64,000 nt of DNA, taken from positions 182,072-246,071 of the forward strand of contig SCFE01000066.1 of the NCBI GenBank assembly GCA_004352715.1, given 5' to 3'. The stretch's first letter is position 1, and every line of letters starts with the position of its first letter. The notes beneath the pieces were generated by a model. That model was not told the DNA's origin. It saw only the letters and a list, made by a program, of their open reading frames with translations, and ran no database searches. The DNA comes from Hofstenia miamia. Its lineage: Eukaryota > Xenacoelomorpha > Acoela. A program made the translations under genes and the position numbers. Shown piece after piece: positions 44,147 to 55,200 of the stretch.

Positions 44147-45061
44147 ATGCTAGCAGCCATCAAAGAAACTCCTTCTGAATCCACCAACAAAACTACTCAA
44201 GTAACTCCAGAAATAAATCATGTGCCGTCTCAAACACAAAAGAAGATACAACGCCCAAAACACTTGAGAGCAGAAGCTGAATTTCTTGCCATCGGATCAT
44301 CAATGTACCGTCATCTGAAAGCTCCGGGCTTACTAAGAACTGCTACATGTGTTCATTCATATCCGGGAGCCACCATTGAAGACATAGCTGATTTAATTCC
44401 GCTTTATCCCGAATCGAACAATGTAAAGAGAATTCTCATTACAATAGGAAGAAACGACTTAATGCAAAAGAAAGAAGATTTTACAGATAAGTATAAGAAA
44501 TTAATTAATGTTATTAAAACTAAATTTAGTTCAGCTAAAGTTTTCCTTGGTGAAGTTGCTCCTTTTCCTAAGGACGAGGTGTTAAACAAAAAATCCGCTG
44601 AACTAAATTTACTTATTAAACAAAACGCCAAGCTGTTAAATTATACCGTTTTCGACAACTCTAACTGTTTTTATTTAGGATCTTCTGTTGATAGAAGTTT
44701 ATTCACGAAAAATGGAATCCACTGCACTAAACAATGTTATGCAACGCTTGCACGCTCCATCAAATTCTTTTTTAACACGCTACCGAACCGCGTATTTAAT
44801 CAGCGATTACGTGATGAAAAGACCTACACCGCCAGCTCGAAATCTTTTATCTTACCGTTTCCGCCTCAACACCGGTTCTCAAACGCACGCCAACCATTTT
44901 TACAAACGCCGCCCAACACCTTTGAACAATCCCCGCCAAAACATGCCTTACTTTCACCGCCAATAAACATGCGACGAAGTTATGCCGACGTTCTCTCAAC
45001 ACCACCGCCGTTATCACCCGCCGAGGTTCAGAGGATTAGAAACTTTCTTAGACTTTTCTAA
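44147..45061 (+). CDS. LINE ORF1 with SGNH (GDSL-like) esterase domain
   Basis: From ATG 44147, 304 codons; the frame is open upstream to N 44088 (phrases APLKNLGRDELIILFN), so the true start may be further 5'. After a basic linker, FLAIGSSMYRHLKAPGLLR carries the block-I Ser (residues about 49-52). It is followed by SYPGATIEDIADLIP, ILITIGRNDLMQK (the GxND-like block) and FTKNGIHCTKQCY, holding the block-V His, although the usual Asp of DxxH is replaced (NGIH). The last 90 residues are Pro-rich and basic. SGNH-type domains occur in ORF1 of CR1-like LINEs, where they are proposed to act on lipids or membranes. The stop TAA overlaps the ATG of the next small ORF. Confidence 0.8.
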   Translation: MLAAIKETPSESTNKTTQVTPEINHVPSQTQKKIQRPKHLRAEAEFLAIGSSMYRHLKAPGLLRTATCVHSYPGATIEDIADLIPLYPESNNVKRILITIGRNDLMQKKEDFTDKYKKLINVIKTKFSSAKVFLGEVAPFPKDEVLNKKSAELNLLIKQNAKLLNYTVFDNSNCFYLGSSVDRSLFTKNGIHCTKQCYATLARSIKFFFNTLPNRVFNQRLRDEKTYTASSKSFILPFPPQHRFSNARQPFLQTPPNTFEQSPPKHALLSPPINMRRSYADVLSTPPPLSPAEVQRIRNFLRLF

Positions 45062-45228
45062 TGATGGGAAATTTTATTTTTATATTTTTGACTCTCATTG
45101 GGTTATGGCGAATTTTTCACCTAATTTATGCTATCGCTAATAACTCACTGTCTTTCATATATTTAATTCTAACTATTCTTAACTCAAAATTCAATATTAC
45201 CTGTATTAGAGAAACCTTACCTATATAA
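45061..45228 (+). CDS. Small hydrophobic ORF between ORF1 and ORF2
   Basis: The ORF1 stop TAA shares its last base with ATG at 45061 (TAATG). The frame runs 55 codons to TAA at 45226-45228. The product starts MMGNFIFIFLTLIGLWRIFH and has two likely membrane-spanning stretches (residues about 4-26 and 30-41). Overlapping TAATG junctions are used for reinitiation in some LINEs. AT-rich DNA encodes hydrophobic residues easily, so chance is a real alternative. No known family recognised. Confidence 0.35.
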   Translation: MMGNFIFIFLTLIGLWRIFHLIYAIANNSLSFIYLILTILNSKFNITCIRETLPI

Positions 45229-45247
45229 ACATAATTTAATAAACAGC

Positions 45248-48200
45248 ATGAATGCATGCAAGATATTTAAAAAATGGATTTTCATTAAAACAACAAAACA
45301 TTCTTTATTCTACATTCTAGTACTAACAATAATGTTACTTATATCCGGCATCGAGATTAATCCCGGGCCTTCCAAAGCCGATAATATTTATGAATACTCA
45401 GAATTATCAAACATAATGCATTCAACTAATTCTTTTAAATATATTCACATAAATTTTCAGAATCTCTCAATAAAAAATTCGGAATTTAGACAATTCATTT
45501 CTGAACTGGATTCAAACTTTATTCTGGGCATAACTGAAACCTGGTTTACAAATGATAATCACAATTCGTCCTGGTCAATCGATAACTCTAAATTTAAAAT
45601 ATTTAGAAAGGACAGAAATCCAACTTTTCATTTTAATAAGACAAAAGGAGGTGGTGTCATGTTTTTAATACCTAAAATACTCAAACCAAAACTTAGGACA
45701 GATATAGCAAAAGATTCAACTTATGAAAGTCTTTGGGTTGAAATTCAAAACCCAGACAAAAATTTTAATAGTCAATTATTAAATATCTCTTATTGTCCAA
45801 ATAAAACTTATATAAATAACTTTTTCTTACAAATGGAAGATGAATTTTCTACTGCTCTGAGTTATAACACGAATATAATGGTAATGGGAGACTGGAATGT
45901 AAATCTTCTAAACAATAACGAAAAAAGTAAGCTTGGCAATTTTCTCAATACTTTCAATATTTCACTAATAAATAAAAAAATTCCTTCTAGAATTTCTGCT
46001 AATAGTAAAACGCTTATTGACTATTTCATGATATCAGAAAATTCTTCGTCTTATAATTATTTTTGTTTTGAATTTCCATACTCAGATCACTGCCTTATAG
46101 CTACTTATTCGAATATTCTAAAAGTTTGTAAACCCTCTAAATCTTGGATAAAAATACGAGAAAAATCAACAGAAAATGTCGAAAAACTTCGACAGTATTT
46201 AAAAATCGAAAACTGGAATTCGATATATTCATCATTAACACCTAATGAAATGCTATCACATTTTACAAAAACTTTACTTTTCTATTTGGATATATGCTGC
46301 CCAGAAAAATATATTCTTTCATCTGAAAATACCAAAAAAACTCAGAATAATGTTTCAAAGCCATGGATTGATTCTAAATGCCTCGATTTAATCGAAATAA
46401 AGAAACAGAAATTGAAAAAATACTTAAATTCCCAAACACTGGAAAATCATAATGCTTATAAATCTGCACGAAATTTATGTAACATTGCTATAAGGAAAGC
46501 AAGTAATAATTATTCCCGTTTTCAGTATCAAAGTCTTTCTTCCCAAAAAAATAAATGGGAATTTGTTAACAATTTGCTAAATAGAAAAAACATGCGAACC
46601 GAAGAAATAGAAAGAATATACTATAAAGATAAATCCATTACAAATAAGAAGGAATTCTGCAATGCTTTCAATGAAGTTTTCCTAAATTTAGGAAACTACA
46701 ACGGTATGAATGTACCTTTTTGCCTTAATAAACCCAAAGGAACTCCAACCTCTTTCTCTTTTCGTTTTGCAACAAAATATGAAATCATAAAGTCGATACA
46801 ATGTTTAAAAAATAAATCCAGTGGACCCTCTCTAATACCAACGTGGTTCCTAAAACTCTCAGGTGACTTAATAGCTGAACCAATATGCTACATTTTAAAT
46901 AATTGTATAAAACACTCCTTTTTTCCAGATGAATTAAAATTGGCAAATATAACACCATTATTTAAAAGAAATGATCCCGAAGATTGCGAAAATTATAGAC
47001 CCATTTCGATCACTTCTCCAATCAGCAAAATTTTTGAACGAATTCTTTTTAATCAAATTAACGAACATCTTTGTAAACATGATCTCTACTCCAAAACACA
47101 ATATGGTTTTCGTAAAGGTATTTCTACGAGCGACGCTTTAATACAAGCTACAGAAAAATGGCGATCAACAATAAATGATAATGAATACTCAGCAATTGCT
47201 TGCTTAGACCTCTCGAAAGCTTTCGATTCCATAGACCGCAGTATCTTACTACAAAAAATTAAAATTCTAGGTTTTTCTAATGACAGCATAGGTCTTATCT
47301 CCAGTTACTTATACAATCGCATGCAAAGAGTTAAAATTAATGAATCTTTTTCAGATTGGGTATGCACTAAAAATGGGGTTCCACAGGGTACAATTTTGGG
47401 TCCGTTATTATTTAATATTTACATAAATGATTTGTCCGAGCAAGTAACATGTGACGTTATACAATATGCAGATGATACAATATTATTTCATTCTAATAAA
47501 TTTCCCGAAAAAGCGGTTCAAACTCTCGAAACAAACTGTGCTTCTCTTGCTAAATATTTTGCCTCTATAAAACTAAAAGTAAATCCACTAAAAACTCAAT
47601 TCTGTATTGTTAAATCAAAAACTAAATCTACTGATACTTCAAGATACAAACTTAATTTCAACGGCATTCAAATAAAACAGGTTGAGTCTTTTAAGTACCT
47701 CGGAATAATTTTTGACATACATCTAAATTTTGAAGAGCAACTAAATCATGTTATTAGAAAAATGGCCATATCGATTAAAGCAATTAACTTAATTTCTCAA
47801 GAACTTCCAACTAAAGCAAAAATTCAATTAATATATGCTCTAATATTAAGTCATTTTAACTATGCCAATGTACTCTACACAGATATAAACCAACAATTTC
47901 TCAGGAAATTCCAAGTGCAACTAAATTGGGCTATTAAAGTAACAGTAAATAATCATAGCTTTAATAAGAATAATGAATATAGAAAAATTTCAAAATTATT
48001 TTTACATCCGCAATGTTACATCCATATAAATGTCTTAACGACGTTCTTCAAAATAGTTAACAATACTTTCCCATACTACAAAAATGACTTTCTTGCTGCA
48101 AAATTAGTCAATAAACAAAATAAAAGAACACACATAATTCAACCTATTAGGTATAAGAAACGAATAATGAAAAATTCATTTCTAAACACAGCTATAAATA

Positions 48201-48256
48201 TGTGGAATGAATTACCAAAATATATTAAACAAATAAGTAAATTAAAAAAATTTTAA
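45248..48256 (+). CDS. LINE ORF2: 2A motif, AP-type endonuclease, reverse transcriptase
   Basis: Open for 1002 codons. Residues 19-33 are hydrophobic and run into a 2A-like motif GIEINPGP (34-41). The endonuclease (about 60-290) shows IHINFQNLSIKNSEF, LGITETWF, GGGVMFLIP, MVMGDWNVNLL, TLIDYFMIS and SDHCLIATY. The reverse transcriptase shows NYRPISITSPISKIFERIL, QYGFRKGISTSDALI, ACLDLSKAFDSIDRS (Asp 654), NGVPQGTILGPLLFNIYIND, QYADDTILF (Asp 742-743) and FKYLGIIFD. Catalytic residues are all present. The frame ends in a 7-A run (48244-48250); one base fewer would continue about 35 more residues to a natural-looking end, so the stop may be a recent or technical frameshift. Function: target-primed reverse transcription. 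Confidence 0.93.
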   Translation: MNACKIFKKWIFIKTTKHSLFYILVLTIMLLISGIEINPGPSKADNIYEYSELSNIMHSTNSFKYIHINFQNLSIKNSEFRQFISELDSNFILGITETWFTNDNHNSSWSIDNSKFKIFRKDRNPTFHFNKTKGGGVMFLIPKILKPKLRTDIAKDSTYESLWVEIQNPDKNFNSQLLNISYCPNKTYINNFFLQMEDEFSTALSYNTNIMVMGDWNVNLLNNNEKSKLGNFLNTFNISLINKKIPSRISANSKTLIDYFMISENSSSYNYFCFEFPYSDHCLIATYSNILKVCKPSKSWIKIREKSTENVEKLRQYLKIENWNSIYSSLTPNEMLSHFTKTLLFYLDICCPEKYILSSENTKKTQNNVSKPWIDSKCLDLIEIKKQKLKKYLNSQTLENHNAYKSARNLCNIAIRKASNNYSRFQYQSLSSQKNKWEFVNNLLNRKNMRTEEIERIYYKDKSITNKKEFCNAFNEVFLNLGNYNGMNVPFCLNKPKGTPTSFSFRFATKYEIIKSIQCLKNKSSGPSLIPTWFLKLSGDLIAEPICYILNNCIKHSFFPDELKLANITPLFKRNDPEDCENYRPISITSPISKIFERILFNQINEHLCKHDLYSKTQYGFRKGISTSDALIQATEKWRSTINDNEYSAIACLDLSKAFDSIDRSILLQKIKILGFSNDSIGLISSYLYNRMQRVKINESFSDWVCTKNGVPQGTILGPLLFNIYINDLSEQVTCDVIQYADDTILFHSNKFPEKAVQTLETNCASLAKYFASIKLKVNPLKTQFCIVKSKTKSTDTSRYKLNFNGIQIKQVESFKYLGIIFDIHLNFEEQLNHVIRKMAISIKAINLISQELPTKAKIQLIYALILSHFNYANVLYTDINQQFLRKFQVQLNWAIKVTVNNHSFNKNNEYRKISKLFLHPQCYIHINVLTTFFKIVNNTFPYYKNDFLAAKLVNKQNKRTHIIQPIRYKKRIMKNSFLNTAINMWNELPKYIKQISKLKKF
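45347..45370 (+). other. 2A-like ribosome-skipping motif in LINE ORF2
   Basis: Encodes GIEINPGP at residues 34-41 of ORF2, preceded by a hydrophobic stretch (LTIMLLIS). The core ExNPG|P is complete; the commonly found Asp at the first position is Gly. Known 2A motifs cause the ribosome to skip the Gly-Pro bond, which here would release a 40-residue leader from the endonuclease-RT. N-terminal 2A motifs are documented in CR1/L2-type LINEs of invertebrates. Confidence 0.8.
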
Positions 48257-48769
48257 AATGAATATTAAAAAATATTTTTGCACTTATAATATAAAAAAAC
48301 TGAAATGGCGAGGTTATAAATTTTATAATCATGATTACTCTATTAATAGAAACTAACAATCGCCATAGCCCAAGTTAACCACTTTTTATTTGTAAATAGT
48401 CATTGTTTTCTTTTTTTGTTTAGTTTTGTATTACTTTCTTGACGCTTTCAGAATTTGTTATCAGTATTTCTATTTATTGGTAAAACAATTTCTGAATATA
48501 GATTTTTCTTCTTCTTCTTCTTCATAGATCTCGAAATTATAGTTGGCTGCAAAAAAAATGAGACTGAACACCTATTTTTAACGCTTTGTGGAAACGTATT
48601 GAGACGTTTTAGAGGAAAACTATAAAAATAAAAGGCAACGAGAATTTTGTGAACTTTAAAATGGTCAAACAAAAAAGTTAATTAATTAAACTGGTACTTC
48701 GTAATTATCTGAAAACACTTGCCAAACAAATTGCTTTGCTTTGCAAAGTTTCTACTTGATTTCTCCGGA

Positions 48770-49774
48770 ATGGAAACGTTGGAACAGCTTGAAAACGCCT
48801 TTGCGACATCGCAAATTTCTCGATCAACTTATTTTCGAAAGCTGAAAAGGATTCGACAAGGATAATCTCTCAAAAGAAGAAAAAGAAGTGGACGCCCTCG
48901 AAAAATTATTGGAAAATTCATTCAGAAAACAGTCGCAATTGCTCTCAAAAATNNNNNNNNNNNNNNNNNNNNNNNNNNNNNNNNNNNNNNNNNNNNNNNN
49001 NNNNNNNNNNNNNNNNNNNNNNNNNNNNNNNNNNNNNNNNNNNNNNNNNNNNNNNNNNNNNNNNNNNNNNNNNNNNNNNNNNNNNNNNNNNNNNNNNNNN
49101 NNNNNNNNNNNNNNNNNNNNNNNNNNNNNNNNNNNNNNNNNNNNNNNNNNNNNNNNNNNNNNNNNNNNNNNNNNNNNNNNNNNNNNNNNNNNNNNNNNNN
49201 NNNNNNNNNNNNNNNNNNNNNNNNNNNNNNNNNNNNNNNNNNNNNNNNNNNNNNNNAAAAAAGATTAAATTTCGTGAAAGATTGGAAAGACTACACTTTT
49301 GAAGATGTTTGGATAACTGATGAGTGCGTATTTCAACTACACAGAAACAAAGTACAAATGTGGTCGTCAAAGAAATGTCCAAGACTGACAAAAGCGGTTC
49401 CAAAGTTCGACCAAAAAATTATGGTTTGGGGAGCACTTTCCTATCGTGGGTTTTATTTGAAAATTTTAGACGAAAAAGCCACAATCGACAGTCAAAGATA
49501 TTTCCAAATTATAGCTGAATTTATGCCTTATGCTGATGCTTTATATGATGATGGATGGATACTCCAACAGAACGGAGCAAACCCGCACACGTCAGCAAAG
49601 ACAAAAAATTGGTTTTCTGAAAATAATATCCAGTTTTTGCAATGGCCACCAAATTCTGCTGATCTTTCTCCAATCGAAAATGTGTGGCAGATATTGAAAA
49701 ATGACGTTGAGAAGAAAAATCCGAAAAATATATCCGATTTAAAAGAAAAAATCCAAGAAAGTCAACACATCTGA
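48770..49774 (+). pseudogene. Tc1-like transposase, inactivated (DD34E with second Asp changed to Asn)
   Basis: ATG at 48770 begins METLEQLENAF, then a helix-turn-helix (QISRSTYFRKLKR), an in-frame TAA at 48863-48865, and the GRPR linker SGRPRKII. After the gap: DVWITDECVFQLHRNK (first Asp), WGALSYRGFYLKIL, GWILQQNGANPHTSAKT and SADLSPIENVW (Glu). The usual QQD is QQN here (codon AAC at 49571), so the second catalytic Asp is lost; spacing to the Glu is 34 residues. A frameshift near 49755 replaces the natural C-terminus (MKSNLMKSVSVRLNKVI reads in another frame). Three independent lesions indicate a non-autonomous copy mobilisable only in trans. Confidence 0.88.
48953..49256. other. Assembly gap (304 N)
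   Basis: Lies within the Tc1 transposase between the GRPR linker and the first catalytic Asp. Confidence 0.95.
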
Positions 49775-49975
49775 AATGAAGTCCAATTTAATGAAATCAG
49801 TTTCAGTTCGTTTGAATAAAGTTATTTCTACAGGAGGAAAACAAATTAGACTTTGATTCTTTTTACTTATAGTCCTTTAATGTATCTTTAAAATCTTACC
49901 TTTCTTGAGTTGTTACGTTCAGCAGTTCAAAAGTAATATGCCTTTTTTCTAGTCTCATTTTTTTTGCAGCCAACT

Positions 49976-51829
49976 ATATATTCTAAAAAATCGCTAATAA
50001 TCAAAATATGTGGGAGAATTATCTGTATGTACAGGAGGATATAAATTAGCAGTAGAAATCATCTTGTCAAATGATGTTTATTAAGTGTATTCTATATATT
50101 GCGTAATCTTTTCAGCAAATAGTAAAATTTATCATTCAACTACATAGTGTAATTTGTAGAATGCCTTAAAATGGGTATTTACGTGTGATATTAAATGAAA
50201 TACAAAACCATTAACGCTTCGAAATACAAAAAACTTTGGATATACAACAAGGAAATGTCGAATTTAAGTGTAGGTACGTTTTTCTCTCTCCTTTTTTAAG
50301 TTTATACTGAAACTGTCATAAAATTTGGATTTTGTTAAATGTCTATGACGAAAAGATATCTTCATTTTAACACATTATTCAGTTTTCACAACGATTCAAG
50401 TGGTGACGGTTGAATTCATTCAATAATATAAGTTATTTTTGCATTTTAAAAAGTTAATATTACTAGCTTTGTTTCATGTGATTACAAAATAATATACAAA
50501 TTTCACACATTTAATATCTTTGCTAACAAAAATTTGTATTAGACTTGATGAAAATATATTTTATTAAAGGGAATTGCGTCTAATGACACATCATTCTGAA
50601 AGCTTCATAGAGAAAATAAATCCAAAAACAAAACTTAAAACATTGCAAATTTTTCTTTCACATATTTTGATTATTAGCAATTTTTTAGAATATAATTTCG
50701 AGATCTATACATTTAGAAATGTAAATTTGATGTGTATGCAAGGTCAAAACGTTATGCAAAACGAATATTTGTCAATTGTGTTAAAACATATACTAGTGAA
50801 ACCATAACAAAAGGAAACACTTCAGATGTATTAAACTTATAGCAAAATCTGAAGCTAAATCTAGTAATAAATATACATATTTTAGACTCTCAAATAGTAG
50901 AAAAATGCTTGGAAATCCAAAATATATTGGCATTTTCTCCAATGCTATGTCTTTGAAACTTTAACAAAATCAGATTTATTTTTAAAAATTCTAAATCTCT
51001 ATATGATTTTAACTCACTTATTAATAAAATCGAGTTAAAATCCGGTATTCCTAATTGCATATTGCGAGATATAAATTTTATATTTGAATACAATGAGTAA
51101 ATCGCCTTGAAGAAGTTTTTATTTCATTTGATCTGCTTCTGATAATAGTAATTTAAGCTATTTATTTCTATATTTAGATGTTAATAAAAAAACAAGTATG
51201 TAAAATAAGTATGCAAATTAAATTAATGAGGTATTTTCCAATGTCATGTATGTCAATAAAAAAACAAGTATGTAAATTAAATTAGCCACATAAATAAGCA
51301 AGTCACATACATTAACAAAAAGCAAGTATGTAAAATAAAACAAAATATTTTTGTTTGAAAATACTTATTAATTATGACTTTTACCGAAGAAATTTAGCAA
51401 TAAAATATAATTCCAAAAACGTGAATTTCTTGCATATAGAATTTCAATGGTATTTAAAAATTATGCAATATGAAAAGAAAAATTGGTTACATTTTAAACA
51501 ATTCTAATTTCATTGAATTTTGAAAATTGCTTTATCTCTATGTGTATTGATAAACTGGTTACATTTAAACAATAGACTGCAAGCAATGCCAACAAAACAT
51601 TCCAATGACATCAGAGATACATCCCGTCAATATACACGGCCAATTATTTATGTAATATGAATAAAAAAAAATTGGTTACATTTTATGCAAGACTACAAAC
51701 AAATGTGTTTGCCAACAAATATTATAACAAAAGAGAATATGTTCCAATGACGTCAGAGATATACAAACGGCCAAAGTACACAATTACATCACAGACATCC
51801 CCGCCAAGGTCAAAATGTTGAATATCCAC
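49976..51829. other. Gene-free stretch with small local repeats
   Basis: Short tandem-like copies of AAACAAGTATGTAAA at about 51180-51335, and two copies of a unit starting TGGTTACATTT and containing TTCCAATGACRTCAGAGATA at about 51550-51790. No gene recognised. Confidence 0.45.
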
Positions 51830-52275
51830 GTCGTACGAGTCTCCTTATACTACTAAGAGGACCTAGAATCGTATCCTGATGCACCCCAATGTAAACCGAT
51901 AACCATTCTGAAAAAATATTTAATTTAACTCTTTGGAATCTTTGATTGATGTAACTAGTTATCAATTGTTTATTATTACTAGAAAAACCCAAGTACAATA
52001 GTTTTTCAATTAGAATGTTTTGATTAATCAAATCAAAGGCTTTTGAAAGATCTAAACAAGCTATAGCTACAAATTTATTTGAATCAATTGATGTTCTCCA
52101 AGTTTAAGTAGCATTTAATATTGCATCAGTTGTTGAGAAATTTTTGCGACATCCAAATTGCGTGTTTGATAATAAAGTATACTTATCTAAATGTTCAGTT
52201 ATTTGGTTATGTAATAATATAAAAATATTTTGCTTATTGGAGAAGTAATTGAGATTGGCCGATTATTAGCGGCAA
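51830..52275 (-). pseudogene. LINE reverse transcriptase fragment, same lineage as the 44-48 kb LINE
   Basis: Minus strand shows NRPISITSPISKIF, then TQFGCRKNFSTTDAI, IACLDLSKAFDLINQN, LISSY-like helix ITSYINQRFQRVKLN, EWLSVYIGVHQDTILGPL. These align block by block with ORF2 at 45248-48256 (ACLDLSKAFDSIDRS; NGVPQGTILGPLLF). The PQG motif is degraded to HQD. Both ends are truncated. Confidence 0.8.
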
Positions 52276-55200
52276 GTGAAGTGTGGGCATTCATACTATC
52301 CCAGTTTAACCCGCCAGCGCCCTTTAATACAAGTTAGACTTAAGCTGTCCTTGAAAGGTATTTCTGATGCCCCAAGAAGTGTTACCCGTACCCGTGAAAG
52401 TGTTATCCGTACTCGCCCGAATCATGTAACAATGAAATAACTTCAGAACATGTTTCAAAATTGCTAAAAAGTTTCTATAAGAAGTAGTAAATTCCATAAC
52501 ATTGTCTTGCCATTGTACATTATGTCTATATTACATGTGTTTTTTTAAAAATATTTATATGTAAAAGGTTGAAAAATTGTATGTGAAGTTTGTTTAAAAT
52601 TCAACGCAAATTTTGAAATGAACTGCGTAAAACTGTTGAGAATTGAAGGACATTATTCACAGAAAAACAATTTTTTGATACTGACTTTATACCATAAAAA
52701 ATGGATATATTCCATATAAATCTTAGTACTTTAGGTGGGAAAACAATGAAGATCTTGGTAAAATTTTAACTTTTGCTAATTTTGGAATAATCAATTTTTT
52801 AAATTTTGTATATTAATATATGGGTCTGGGCTGGCCTTGCGTCAAGGCCCATTGTTTTCGTATGGACTAAAACTGTTCAATCTTAATCGTTGCATAGGCT
52901 TAGTCTGGGTCAATTAACTTGTGAAAGATATTTTGGTCCATTTGCAATTTTGGTTATAGCCCAACCCAATACATAGACCCTCGAAACGGCTCTGCATACA
53001 TGTGTGTGCATGCAGATATCAATGCATGCACCAACCACATTGTTCAATCTAGAACAATTATTAGAACACTTATTGAAAGCAATGTTAAGTTTACTCACTT
53101 ACCCATGAGTTTGTGTGAACAAGTATTGACACTCAATTTAATGATGTTAATGAATGATCTGTGAAAAGTTAAACTTCATAGCATGGTTTTTGAAAACGTT
53201 AAAGCATGAGCATGTGATAGATGCAACTGTGAACCTCAAATCATCGAAATTTGAAGCAAGAATATTGGCCTTGTGATTTCAAAAATAAACCAAAAATAAA
53301 TTGGAACCTGAATAATATTTTAGTACACAACAAACACAATGCTTGCAATAATAGTAAATTAACTTATATTTCTCTGGAACTTTATTCCTGCTCAAAACAA
53401 ATATATATTCTTATAACAACACGTATAACATTTCACCATAAAAATCTAAATATAACGCACATGATTTTCAAGTAAAAAAATAGGAATTTTAAATTCTAAG
53501 TTTTGAAATGATGTTAAATTGTTGTCAGTTTTATAATATTATTTGGATGGTTGGATTGGAATTTGTAAACATACCCTGACACATATATAGCCCTTGCAAA
53601 ATTTTTACCCAAATCATTATTTTAATTGGGTACAACAGTGCTAGTTTAGTTCAAGCTCATAACCAGTATTTATCCAGTTTTCATTAAATTGATCCTTTCA
53701 GTTTTGTCTCAAATAAATTACTCAAAAATCAATGCTAGAATTCTTAAGGTTGTGAATTATGTAACAGTTATATATTTATAGTTGTACCTATTTTGGTATT
53801 GTGAAAACGATAGTGAAAATTAAGCAGATATTTTTTTATGAATTGCAATGCATGATACTGACATTGGCCTACCCAGTTAGATGATGTTTTTTTAGAATCT
53901 CATCTATCCAATCACTGCATAGACATGCTTTAATAGCAAACATTTGCAATCATTTGTCATTAATAATAATTTATATATAACTTCAAATATATCAAGTTAT
54001 ACAATGAATATTTTTTGCATTTTGTAGTGTAGTATCACAGTTAGTGTGGGAATAAGCTGAGTGATGCTCCACCAGTTGCATGTCCGCTGTGTAATTTACT
54101 TTCTGCATTGTTGGTTCTAACAGGCATGAAAAAACATAAAGGATGTATACTTTCTTGACGAGGTTCACATCTGCCATCTTTATATTTTCTCTAATACTGG
54201 TGTATTTATCAATAACTCTTAATAGTAGTAAGAGACAGGCATGAGGAGGTCGCAGTGAGACACCCTGAAGTTCTCGTAACACCAATGACTATTGGCCATG
54301 TGGAAATGGACTGATTCTACTGGACACCATCTAGTGACGAAATATTTTTGACAAAACTAAATTGAGCAAATTAATTTTTAGACAATTTCTTGAACCACTG
54401 TGATGATTTGGATTTCTAGGATTTAGCCAAACTGATATTTTTGAGGGCAAGTTTCACTTAAGACGTGTTTATTGCAACAATGTTTTAAATATGTAACACC
54501 ATGTTTTAAAGAAAATAATTGATAGACACAAAACCCATTTTCACTTTCTACTAATATCCAAATACCAAGCGAAAAATATTTTGCTAAACATAAACACTAT
54601 AGATTCATGAAATATAGACTTACATTTGTAAAAACAAGATAGAAGATATTCGCCACACTTAACAATACAGGCAAATGAAATATAGACTTACATGATAAAG
54701 GCAATTGCATCTTTCATTTTTTCAAATACACTGCTATTTTTCATTGTAAAAAATTCCATATGTTTCTGCGAGTGATTAACACAATCGTTGTTATTTTGAT
54801 TTGTTTTTTGGGAAATCTGTACATTACATGCAAAGGGTTAGATTTCCACTTTTTCAAATGCATTGCTATTTTTACTTGTAAAAAATTCCACACATTCTAA
54901 TGATTAACCACCGCAATTGTTATAATTTATTTCATTTTTTCAAGGGTCCATACATTACACTTTGTTTTTTTCAAATGTGCTGCTATTTCATTGTACAAAT
55001 TGAATGCAATTAATTCGCTTTTCACTAATATCCAATATAAAAAACGGCAAAATATTCACCATACTTAAACATTACAGGCATATGAAACACAGACTTACAT
55101 GACAAAGGCAATTTTGTTTTACGAATAAATTATACATGCAATGCTATTAGTAGGATTTATACATATACATGATTTCATTAATACACTATTATGATATTAG

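Larger units (their letters stand above)
44089..48420 (+). mobile_element. CR1-like non-LTR retrotransposon, nearly complete
   Basis: Contains ORF1 with an SGNH/esterase-like domain, a small hydrophobic ORF and ORF2 with endonuclease and reverse transcriptase. The 5' boundary is lost at N 44088; the open frame of ORF1 runs back into that N, so its N-terminus may be missing. The 3' end is not sharply defined; a pyrimidine-rich tract near 48410 and a (TTC)n near 48507-48522 follow. A Tc1 element begins at 48541. Esterase-type ORF1 plus a 2A motif at the start of ORF2 is known from the CR1/L2 group (established knowledge). Confidence 0.85.
48541..49975 (+). mobile_element. Tc1-like transposon with perfect 25-bp TIRs
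   Basis: 48541-48565 (AGTTGGCTGC, eight A, TGAGACT) is exactly repeated inverted at 49951-49975. TA is present at both borders within local TATA context, consistent with a TA target duplication. Length about 1.43 kb with a 304-N gap inside. The interior encodes a defective DD34E-type transposase. Perfect TIRs suggest a recent copy. Confidence 0.9.

Noticed and set aside
44147-48256. An endogenous RNA virus, because of the 2A motif
   Set aside because: The same frame carries AP-endonuclease and LINE reverse transcriptase motifs, so a non-LTR retrotransposon explains it.
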